A stretch of DNA of 64,000 bases, taken from Siniperca chuatsi (taxonomy: Eukaryota > Chordata > Actinopteri > Centrarchiformes > Sinipercidae). Positions 25,201 to 37,200 of this stretch are shown here, one piece after another. The translations under genes were made by a program, and so were the position numbers. Position 1 is the stretch's first letter. Each line of letters starts with the position of its first letter. Under the pieces are notes generated by a model. It made no database searches. It was given only the letters and a program-made list of their open reading frames with translations, and was not told the origin of the DNA. The DNA lies in assembly GCF_020085105.1 (NCBI RefSeq), contig NC_058044.1, positions 29,144,206 to 29,208,205 on the forward strand, given 5' to 3'.

Positions 25201-28200
25201 ATCTACATCTTTTACCCATAACTATAGTCAATCATCACAGTGCTTGCTAACCATTCGTACAGGTGCAGGTAAACAGTACCCTTAGACAGAAAAGTATTTG
25301 ATCATGTTCATAAAAAGTATGCATGCAGTTAACAACAGTTTCATAAAATATTAATTAAGTCAGGTTATGTGGTAGACGACACCCTTGTTGGACTTGTCAT
25401 ACTTATCTGCCATGGCATGATTGAAGAACTTACCTCAGCAATATCTTCAGGTCTTAAATGGGTTAAAAACTTTGCGCCCTGACAAACTGCTCAACTGAAA
25501 CAATCTGTTCACACTGGAGAATTATCTCACTTCTCTGATACACTTGCTGTTCCTCAAGCATTTGTTTTTTTAATAACCCATTTTTTAAACAGCCAGACCC
25601 ACAAACTGGGTAAAGAGTGATGGGGCTGCCACACAGTCAGGCGCCCCAAGCAGTTAAGGGTTCTGTGCCTTGCTCAAGGGCACCTCAGCAGCACCCAGGG
25701 TGGTGAACTGGCACCTTTCCAGCTACCAGTCCACCCTCCGTACTTACTGGTCCATGCTGGACTTGATCCAGCCACCCTCTGGTTCCCAAGCGAAGTCCCC
25801 ATGGACTGAGAAGGTATAGAATGGCCTGAGAGTGGCGCAAGTTACCTAAATCAAAAGGACTGTTTGCTAATTTATCATAGTAATTTAACTGCGATACTGA
25901 AACAAACAAAAGAATCCCATGCAGCCCAAAAAGCATTTTCCCAGAAGACCGCCATTATAAACCCATTTACATGTTAACAGTTAAAATGTACAGTTAGCAT
26001 GTACACATATATCAGAGGAAAGGAAAATTCAACATCTCTTCTTGTCTGGACTATTTCTCCTAGACATAACTGAGCTCAATTTAACATCAATATGAGATTT
26101 TCACCATTGTCTCATACTTCTTAAATTCACCTCCTGAGAAATAGCCTTCCTCTTCTCTCAGTCCAATCCTAATTTAAGATATTAAAATGCACTTTTTTTC
26201 TCTCTCACTGCACTGATCTTGTCTGAAATAATCAGCTCTTGAGATAACAGTAAGATCCAAAAGAAAACTCAACTGGCTTATAAATGAGCCTGCACAATAT
26301 CAGAAATTTGTCTAAATGATCAAATTCAAGTCTCAACTCAACTACAAGCACAGCAAAAGATATCCTGCTTTTCTTGTGTTTCTGTTTTCTCAAATAACAG
26401 GATAGGATCATTTGTCTTGGATTGATTTATTCTTTTGCTCCTTATTTCTCCAAAAGGGTTTTAGGAGAAACAGGTCAGAATTCAGTAAGCTCTAAATAAG
26501 ACTGTTGTGAGCAGAAAAAATTTCCTTTGGGATATGCGCAGTCTGCTCAAAGACTAAACTGCAGATTATATGATTTTTTGTTGTTATTATAGGACTATTT
26601 ATTTGTCTAACATACATGTTATATGTAAACTATTTTATGTTTCGAGTGTTACACATTGCTCTTGTTCATAAAAAGAGATGTGTAACTAAAACATGTCTTA
26701 TTTCACTTTGTTGACAGTGAACTTTACTATAAATGGACACCTCAACACCTCAATGCATCATCAGGGTTCCCACGCATCCTGGAAAACCTGGAAATTGATT
26801 AAAATGACCAGTATATATACTGGAAATAATCTGTTATCCAGGAAATTTTTAATTGTATATTATCCCGTCACTCAGATCGCCTCTGTAGCCTATAGCATAT
26901 TTTATTTGAAACTGGACTCTTGGTAAAATAAGCTGTAATATGAAGTATGACACTTCAAAGTGACTTTACTAGACGCCAAGCAGAAACTTTGTGAAACTAT
27001 GTGAAACTTTGCCATGGCAATAGAAAATGTAGTAGAAAATATATGATAGTATAATGGTTAATTTAGATGATATATTTCTAATTACAGAAGTAAGTGAGGC
27101 AGGGCAGAATGTCAAGGAGGTGTATGTTTAAAGATAAATAGAAGGACAATCCTGAGTTCAGGGACTGGATAGGACATTTGGCAGGTCATGTACACCGGGC
27201 ATACTGCAAGACATGCAAGAAAACATTTGATGTAGGCAACATGGGCATGTCTGCTGTTAAAAGTTCACAAGGTCACGTCAAGTCAAGTCAGTGGGCCACG
27301 AATGACTGATTTCATCAATCAACCTCCCACCCCAAATTCTGAAGCTGGCAGGCAGGCAACAGTGGCAGAGACAGAGTCAAGGGAGCAGAGAGGTTCAACC
27401 GTCAACTTCTGAGAGTGTGACTCCACCCCATGTTGCACCCAACTTGGAACTAATTTCTTAAGTGAAGCTGTTTTAGTTACAGAGATCTGCTTGGTGCTAA
27501 AAATGACCCTTTCCCATTTTTAGCCCAGATTTGGCTACATTGTTTCCTGACAGTGAGATTGCCAAAAAAATTCATGTGTCCAACAAAAGCAGCGTATCTG
27601 ACTGAACCTAGTGAAAGACATCAGACAGTCACACTGCTACATCATCTCATTTGATGAATGTCTCAATAAAGTTACTCAGACCAGGCAGATTGATGTAGTT
27701 GTTCGTTACTGGAGTGAGAGAGAAAAGAAGGTGGTCGTGGATTACCTGGACTCCCAGTTTATGGGACACACCCAAGCACAGAAGCTTGTTGAGAGAATGA
27801 AGAATTCTCTACCTCTACTTGATCCAAACAAGCTCCTACATACAGTATATCCATGGATGGCCCAAGTGTAAACTGGACGTTTTTGAGATTATTTGAGGAG
27901 GACAGGAGCAAGGAGGACCAAAATGCATACCATTTCTTAAAGCCTTTCAAACCGATGCCCCTATGGTGCCTTTTTTGGCAAAAGAGCTTTAAGCCATTCT
28001 GAGGAGCTTGCTTTCATGCTTCATGACTCTAAAAGAGTTTGACATGGGCTTTGCCACCAAACAAGCTCTGGACAAAGGCTCTGGGAAAAGGTCTGCTGCA
28101 TGAAGCTTACCAGTCAAATTTTAACTCTTGAGTTGTGCTGTTTTTTGTTGTTGTTGTGTCAGTGGTTATTTATTTGACAAAAGTAAATTTAACTAAAATT

Positions 28201-31200
28201 GAGATTTTATTCATCTACATTAACACAGCTATAGGCTACTAGGGGTGCATGTAACAACCATTTACAATACCACCTGTTAAACAATGCTTTGACAATAATA
28301 CACACCTTCAAGTGAACATTATGGTGTGATTTACTACTTTATTACATTTTGAAATTGTTACAGAAGTAGAACAGTGAGTTTTTGTCCAGGTTTGAAGTTC
28401 ATATGAGTGACCTAGTGTATAAGCCCTTGTTTGGAGAGAGTATTGTAACAGCTTTGTAAGTAAAAAACAACAACATACCAGTGCTGATCACGTCTAACAA
28501 AAAGAGGAGGCCAGACGACCTTATTGTACAGTTAGCAGTATTGGTGTAGCTGTCACCTGTAATGAACCCGAGACACTTCATCATAAACCCTGCATCATTA
28601 AAAAAGGAGGAATAAAATTGGGGTTAAATGTGTCAATACTAGGATTACAGATAAAATATATGAGCGTTTGTGAGCAAGTGCTGTCCTGTATTGTCAAGAA
28701 AAACTCCTGGACAATGTCCTGGAAAATGATTTCTTTGGGAACCTTGATGGCAATTGGATGTCAACATGCTAATGTAATATTTAGCACTTTAGCATGGGGA
28801 CAACATGGTCTCTGCTTGATCTTCTTGATTTTTGCAAGTCTGTTCAATGATATCCTCTCTGCTGCCTCACTGGACCAATCAGCCACGATCAAAGTAGTCT
28901 GACTGCAGCAAGTCAGACTAGTCAGTTGATCTGTTGACCTCCTAACTACTGTTGGTAGCTCCACTCCTTTCTGTGCTCTGACCAGACCTGCACATTTCTG
29001 TCAACAGGATACCTTGATCCTGGGTTCAGTGGGATCAAACAGCTGGCGTGGTTCTTTCCAAGACCTTCATGAACAAAACAAACACAAAAAAGATCCACAC
29101 ATGCAGATGGACTCCTACATGGGTATTGTACATAAAGTTATTTCTTTCTTTTCTGATTATGTGCTTCTTTATTAAACTTTTTTTATTTTGCTTGAGATAT
29201 TGGTATATTATTTTATTTTATTCTAGGTGATGCTTGACAAGTCAAGTCAAGTCAATTTTATTTATATAGCCCAATATCACAAATCACAAATTTACCTAGG
29301 GGGGCTAATAGGTGAGACTAAACAGCCACTTCACAAAAGACTTTATCAGCACAGACGACACGCTAACTCAGGATTGCATCTAAAAGCTACAAACCACACA
29401 TTTGAAGACAGCAAGGTGAAGATTCTAAGTAGAGAGAAGAGTTGGTTTGAACGGGGTGTCAAGGAAGCCATTTTTGTGAAAAAAGAAAACCCCTCTTTGA
29501 ACAGAAATGGTGGTCTGAGATTCAATCTGCCCAAAGTTTACCACAGTGTATTGGCACCTTGGTCACGCCAATCATATGCTAATCAGGTACTTAGCAGTGA
29601 TGAGGGAGGTGCAGCCAGAAAACAATAGGCCTGATTACTGATTACTGGGCCATCATGGAAACAATTAGGTCAGTTTCAGGTGAAACTAGCTAATCAACAG
29701 ATACTCACGTAGACTCCTTCCTGAGGGCAGGGCTTATGTAACACAGAGTAGCTTAAATTTCTGAGTTCCCGTTCCATTTTTTCACAATTGAGAATGACAT
29801 CCGGATGGGAGCCGAAACGTCTTGATTCTGAAAACAGTGTCCAGATGACTACGACTGAAACCTTTTCTACAATATATGTCATGAACACACCAACATAATA
29901 AAATTACAGTATTGACAATCATGATGACAAAATCATATATTGTAAACATATATGAAGAATTGATCAAGGAGGTCATCAAGCAACTTCAGGTGTTGCCAAA
30001 CAGACCTGAGCCACACAACCTCTTTCCACCAAAACAAATATAAAAAACATATGCCTCAGTAAATCACCTCTTTCAATTTCCAACCTAAAGCACGGGATTA
30101 AGATTTCTATTGTAAATGTAGTAAATAGATGGGATCATAAACTGAGTCTACATACAACCCCTTCATAATAAGACAATAGCATTAGGTTTCTTAAAACTGA
30201 ACATGATTTTAGAAACTGAAAACTTCCTTCACTGCATTTTAACTCTTATATACATATATATTATATACTATTTGATGTGAGTGAACATTTCAATTGTAAT
30301 ATGTGACTGACACTGTTGCAGGATACTCCATTTCTGTTGGAGAGAAGAATAAAGCTCCTCTGTATTTCACGGGTGCACCAAGATTTGAGCATGTGGGACA
30401 GGTCATACTTTTCACACAAGATTCTAAGAACTGGACCGCAGCCCAAAGAATAAATGGGGATCAGGTTGGTAACAGTCTTGAGAAAGTTTGATCTGCTTTA
30501 TCATACATATTCTGAAAAGAATTATTTCTTGTACTTGAATGACTGAGATGGTTTGAAACGCAAAAAGTAGTATACACCATTTTGGCTCCATTATGGGAAA
30601 TTAATAGTTCTATTTCATTTATCTGTCTAGCGCACACGCAGGTTGAGTATTTAATATCAACAAAGTCACATGTGACCTGGGATGACGTAGGGTGTAGCGT
30701 ATATAAGCCCACGTCATCATGAAAAATGTCCCTTGTATCTTCTCACAGGTAATCTGCAAATGCAGGTTGAACTGAAGGAAGATGATAGCCAACTTACTTT
30801 TTGCTAGAAGCCCTGCAACCGCATGGTTGGAGCTACGGTTTCGTCCTCCAAGGGCTGCAATTAGAAAATCACGGTTACACTTCTAACTCCTAGCTATTAG
30901 TGTTTTCACAGCACCTAATGTTACAGATAGGCTAAAGCAGGTATCTGGCCAGCTCTGAAGCTAGGCTGGCGAGGTAAGTGCTCTCCCTTTGTTAGAGTTA
31001 AAGAGTTAAGTTGCTTTTATAAGAACAGCCTGTTTTCGGGTCTCCTTTAAAACCTTTTGTGTTTGCGCTGGCAGTGATCAGCAAGCTTGCATTGGAGTAG
31101 TCAATGCCATTTTCTCGATAGTGGAAGACATACTTCTTAGTTGTAGTTAATTTATTGCTCCCTGACGCTTGATGAAGCGTTTAAGTTACCTCCTTAGTTT

Positions 31201-34200
31201 TGATAAAAGAGCGACGGCTCCCCAGTAAGTGGCTTCACTTGTGGGTAAAACTTCCTTTGTTGTGATTGCTGTAGAGGTGCTTCGTTGCCTTTACGGTAAA
31301 GAGGCAAATTATTCGCTCCCCATTTTTGAGTTAGCAGTACTAGTTCACTAATGTCTTGTTATTAAGAGAGGGAGTGGTTTTCACCCTGATCTCTGTTACT
31401 AACGAGTGCTTCCACTCCCAAGTAACCTATTTGTAAATTAAATTAACAAACGTGAAAGTAAGTAAAGCCCCACCATGTTATTGACACGTTTGTCACTCCT
31501 GCATGGCTCTACTGCTAGCTACCGATGGCCATGATGAATGCCACACATGCCTCAGTGTTACACACCTGGTGGAGGGGCTGTCTGACAGTCAATGCATAAA
31601 TTGCAGTTTCATGCAGCTGGAACTGAAGCTAGCCCGACTAGCTGAGGTGGAAGGACTGCAGCTTGAAGGCCAGCTGGCTCCATCTGGTGTAGCTTCTAGT
31701 GCGCGGAGTAGGCATAGTCGCTCCCCACTGGAAGGTGCCCCTCCTAGGAAAAAGGCCAAGAAAGTAGATTGTTTGGCAGCTAAAGTCGACACACTAGCCT
31801 CAGAGTTTGCTGACATTAAAGATCTGCTCCTTAACCTTCAGCCAGGCAGGGGGGCTCCAACCCAGCCCGCTACCCCACCAGGATGGAATGAGGATGCCCT
31901 GTCTACGAGGGCTTCTTGTAGCCAGTTGTGCAAGCACAGACCTGGACAGGGAGAAGTAAAGGATTCCACCCAAGCAGGTCGTCTGGCCTCCTGTTTTTGT
32001 TAGACGCTGACACCTGTTCCCAGCAAACGGAAAGCGGGTCCGGGCCAGGCTTGGAGGCTGCTCAAGCCACTGTTAAGCCAGTGGTCCGTATGGCGCTGGC
32101 ACGCTTAGGCTTGGACGAGGCACCAACGGCAGGCACTCCAGCTAGTGCATTCTTTAGGTGGGTCCAGCTAGTGCATTCTTTAGGTGGGTCCCGCTGCAGG
32201 CTGCTTTTTCTGTGCCACCCTCCCAGCCATACATTGAAGAGCTCCACAAGTGCTGGCTAGACCCCAAATCTCGTTCTCACCACACAACTGACGGCAGAAC
32301 CTTAGCTTCCATGCAGAATGTCAGCATTTACGGACTGGGACAGATGCTGGAAGCATACATGGGTGTACAGCGAACAGGAGAGGGCTGAGCACACAGCCCT
32401 GGGGGCTCCAGTGTTGAGCACTAGAGTGGAGGAGGTGTGACCACCAATCTGAACTGTCTGGGGTCAGTTTGTAAGGAAGTTCAATATCCAATTACAGAGT
32501 GTGGTACTCAAGCCCAGAGTGCCCAAGTTTTCCAATCAGTTTCATGGGGGAGATTGTGTTGAATGCTGAGCTGAAATCAACAAACAACATAAAATATGTT
32601 TAGCTCATCTGGTAACATGGTCTCACACACTCCTGCTTTTGTAGCCTATGATGTTTTTGATCGCCTGTCACATATCTTTGGTTGAGGTCTCTCTTCAGTC
32701 TCTCCTGATGTCTCAGCTTTGCTTTGCTCCTCAAACAGCTTTTTTGGCTCTGAGTAGAGCCCTCACCTCTCCATTCATCCAGGCTTTCTGGTTGGGGAAT
32801 GATTTTATTGTCTTTGTCATCATCAACACATTTGCTGATGTATGATGTCCCTGATGATGTATATTCCTCAAGATTGATGTGGTTCTCCTGGGTGGCGGCA
32901 TCTCTGAACATGAGCCAGTCTGCATTCAAAACAGTCCTGAGCTGCTGTAGCTTCATCTGTCCACACTTACTACAACAGTTTTTACTGATGGTTTGACCCT
33001 TTTTATCAGCTGGGTGTAAGTAGGCAGGAGAAGCAGGGAAATATGGTCTGATTAACCAAAATGGGGGCAAGGGAGAGCTTTGTAGCTGCCAGAAATGTTT
33101 GTGTACACAAGGTCCAGTGTATTTGTTCCCCTGGTGGGGATGTGGACATGCTGGTGGATTTTAGGTAAAATAGTTCTGAGGTCTGTTTGATTAAAATCAC
33201 CAGCTACAATAAAAATACCATCCGGTTGTTTTGTCATGTGACTGCTGAGGACCTCATACAGTTCCTGAAGTGCTTTTTTTAAAATTTGCATCTGGAGGAA
33301 TGTAAACAGCAGCAATAAAAACACTGGTGAATTCTCTGGGCAGATAATATGGTTGACATCTTAACAATAAAAATTCCACATCTGGGGAACAATGTCCATC
33401 CAGTTTAACTGCGTTTGAGCACCAAGCATCATTGATGTAAACACAGAGATCGCCTCTTCTCGTTTTACTGGAGTCTTGTGTTCTGTCAGCACGCATCAAG
33501 ATCCGCCCGTCGAGTGCGATAGCTTCATCTGGGATGTTGTGATGCAGCCAGGTCTCAGTAAAGATGAGCAGTCTCTGATATCCCATTGTTGAGTTAGCCT
33601 GAGTCTTGTCTCATCCATTTTATTTTCCTGCGACCATACATTAGACAGGAGTAGACTGGGTAGTGGAATAACTTTAGGTCCGACCTGGGTTAGCTTAACC
33701 CTTATCTCTTTCCTCTCTTCCTGTTTTGGTCACACCACTTGTGGTGACATTTGGCCCGGCTGATCTGGTTGTCAGGACGGGAGATGCCGTGAGCAGTGAT
33801 CATCTCAAGGTCCACTGCACTTACTTTTCCAATGTTGATGAGTGTATTACTGTCACAAGTAATATGTGCTTTAGTAAGAGAGTAAAAGAAAATAACAAAA
33901 CAAAATTTGCAAAGTTTGAGGGAGAGGGCCCCAAACAAATGTCTCTAGGCTGGAAGTCGAACCGTAGACATTGCGATTATGTGGTCTACTGAGTTTTCTT
34001 CAATTTTATGCCAAGCAGCTCTAGAGCCTGGATTCAGCCATGTTTGCCATGGGAAGAGGAAAAAGAACCTGGAATACCACTCAGAATTTGTCAGATTAAT
34101 CCCTGAAATTTGAAACTGTTGGGATATTATCTGAGGTGTGACCACTCAATTCATGTAGGGGTAGTAATGCTGACTTACACCAGGTAATATTATATGCTGA

Positions 34201-37200
34201 AATACTTCAAAACCTGTCAAATAGTCTTAACAAAGGGGGAATTCAACTTGGCAGATTACAAAAAAAAATTAAAATATCATCCGCATAAAACAATAATAAA
34301 ATGGGATGTGTCGTTGATGTTGACTGGTTCATGATCCTGTATGCGGCTTCCTTTATTGTGGCTCCAGCGATAAAAGAAATAGTAAGGGGGACAGAGGACA
34401 ACCCTGACTGAAGACAGGAAATCTTGCTGAGAACATACTGCTTGTCAAGACCAATGCAGTGGGATTAGCACAGAGCACTTTTATCTTGGATATAAAATAC
34501 TATACATGGGGGTTTTTCGTCATGGTTAAGTTAGTGTATCTTTTTTTCAATTTAAATTATGTAAATCCTCATTTGTAACCCACACAATTTCAGACTGGTT
34601 CCTACTTTGGTGCCGAGCTGTGCTCAGTAGATGTCAACTCAGATGGCAACACTGACTTCCTGCTGGTAGGAGCTCCACTGTTTTACCAGCCTCAGGAGAA
34701 GAGAAAAGGACAGATCTACGTCTTTACACTGACTGATGAGGTGGGCTGTGATAAAGGCTCAGATTCAGTGTGACACACTAAGCTCTCGTGAAGCTAGTGA
34801 GAGAAAATGAATGCATTTATTTTCTTAATCAATTAACTTGATTAACCTATGTTCTTATTTCCCACAGATGCAACTGAAAAGTGAACTGAATGTGACTGCA
34901 CCATCTATGGGGAGATTTGGCACCACCATATCCAGTCTTGCAGATCTGAATGGAGATGGACTCCGAGACGTCGCTGTTGGAGCCCCCTTTGAGGATGATA
35001 ACAGGGGGGCTGTGTACATCTACCTTGGTGACAGAGACAGAGGGATATGCAGCTATTTCAGCCAGGTGAGACAGAGAAAAAAAAAACCCTGACACACTAT
35101 CAAATTTTTCAGAGAAATAAAGATTGCTATCCTTCTAGATGAGAAAACAGCTGCAGATTTCCTGACTGTTCACCATGCAGCAGGCGAGTGAAAAGGATAC
35201 ATTTCCACATCAATCAGTAGAGCATCAACATCATCAGGCTTAGACATATGTCCTTATTTGCCAATTTGTCAAATGGCTATAGACTAAACCTTGGAAGCCA
35301 TCCTGTTGATATGACTGAGGTGAGGATATGACTATCATCAGGAGTGATAATCTGTAAAAACCTCTAGAGGAAACCTGCACAAAAACTAAAAATATTAAAT
35401 ACTAGCACTTAATATTGGCTATTGTTCAGCTTTTAATAATGCTTAAAACATGCACCATTTGCCTCCACCTCATCTCTAATAAGTACCTTCTAATATGTGT
35501 GCAAATCATGCACTGTTTCAGTTGTCTTAACTTCTGTTATTCCAGAGAATCATGGGACAGAAAATAAAACCTGAGCTGAGATTCTTTGGACAGGCCATTG
35601 ATGGGGACATCGACCTCGGAGAGGACGGACTCCCAGATATTGTGGTCGGATCACAGGGCATGGCTGTTGTCTTGAGGTATGAATATTTATATGAATGTAG
35701 GTAAGTAGTGTATGTACAAAACAAACTGAAAATGGCGTCCATCTCAAACTAATTCATCCATGGATTTGCCAGAACACAGTGAGTAAAGTGAAATCATGGG
35801 CTGATGTTGTGAGGCTTGTTTCCCCTTTATTCAATTTATGCATTAGTATACCGTCACCCTGTGTCTTAATAATCAATTCCTAATCAATTTAATCAATGTC
35901 TTTCAGGTCCAGGCCAGTCTTTAATGTCTTGGCTCATCTGTCTTTTCAACCTGAGAACATAAGCACTGATAAAATTGTCTGCCCGGGCACAGATGAAAAT
36001 TTACCATTGGTTACCTTAACAGCCTGCTTTGAAATGGTAGAAACAACAAAGAGCAAAGAAGGTAGGGACCTGACCCAATAAGGGACTGTACGAATATTAT
36101 GTGGGAGTGGTTAGGGGTGAGAAAAGGGGGCTCTCTGGAACAAGAGTCTCCAACACTCCTGGCCATGTTGGTTTCATTATGAAGGACAGTCAGACATCTG
36201 GTCTCATTCAGTTTGTATAATGCTATATCAGCATCATCTGATCTAATTCACATTTATTTTTATTATTTGTAATCTGGAGGTGTGGCAAAAATATTGGAGG
36301 GCTCAAATTCATCAATAGCCACAAAGCTGTTCACTCATTTGGTTGCTGTAATAACCATTTATTTGGCAGCTCTTTATAAAAAAATACAGAGTGGTTGGAA
36401 TAATCACCAATTTTGTTATGTTTGCTATTATGTTGTGATATTTGGGGGGTTCTAAGATAAGGGGAGGGGCAAAAAATATTAATTAGTAATTAACACCCCC
36501 TGAAAATCTTTTTTCTGCTGACCTCCAGTGGTTTAATTTCTCACCTTGCTGCAGTGATGTACAGGTGTACTCCAGTAATCCATGACATCACAAAGTACAC
36601 TTGGTACAGGTGGAACAGGTTTTAAACCTCCAACAAGAGGGCAGCAAAACACTGCTTTTCAGCCTGGTGTTAAGTTACTCTTTATAATGCTGGGCAGGGC
36701 CTTGGTTTTTTTTTTTTATAAAATGAAATATAAGATTCAGCTGCCCCTCCCCACCCCAATCATTTTCATAAAGTCCCAAATCTGATTCCTTAACAGTTGA
36801 TGTTGCTGCTCATCTCATCAGTTTGTGTCTCTGGCTAATTGGATGCCTTTGCAGGGGCAATGAACTCAGGACTAAACATCTCGTACACGCTCGACGTGGA
36901 TCCGATGAGACAAACACATCGAGCTTTCTTCAGTCCAACTGATAAGACAGCTAGGAATCTTACTTCTACCTTAGAGCTGAGGGATAAAGACACCTGCTTC
37001 AACTGCTCCATCTACATGCCAGTATGGAGATCAGAGGAATATATTCACCTACTTGTCTGTCTGTCTGTCTATCCATCTATCCATCCATCCATCCACCTAC
37101 ACACTTCAATCCACAATCCACACTCCACCAATTTAAGGTTAAAGCCATTTGACTATCCTGCCTAGGATCTATGGTTAAAGCTCCCCATCTGCTTTCCCTC

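Larger units (their letters stand above)
23020..25510 (+). repeat. Tandem duplication, unit 2 (I domain 2 exon block)
   Basis: Second copy of the exon-intron block described at 18,210-20,620. The exon lengths 131, 143, 151 and 136 are identical in both copies. Two exons differ: 115 versus 94 nt for the linker and 74 versus 62 nt for the last. This unit keeps the longer linker ([15 protein letters not shown]) and the longer tail ([14 protein letters not shown]), which look ancestral. Confidence 0.85.
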
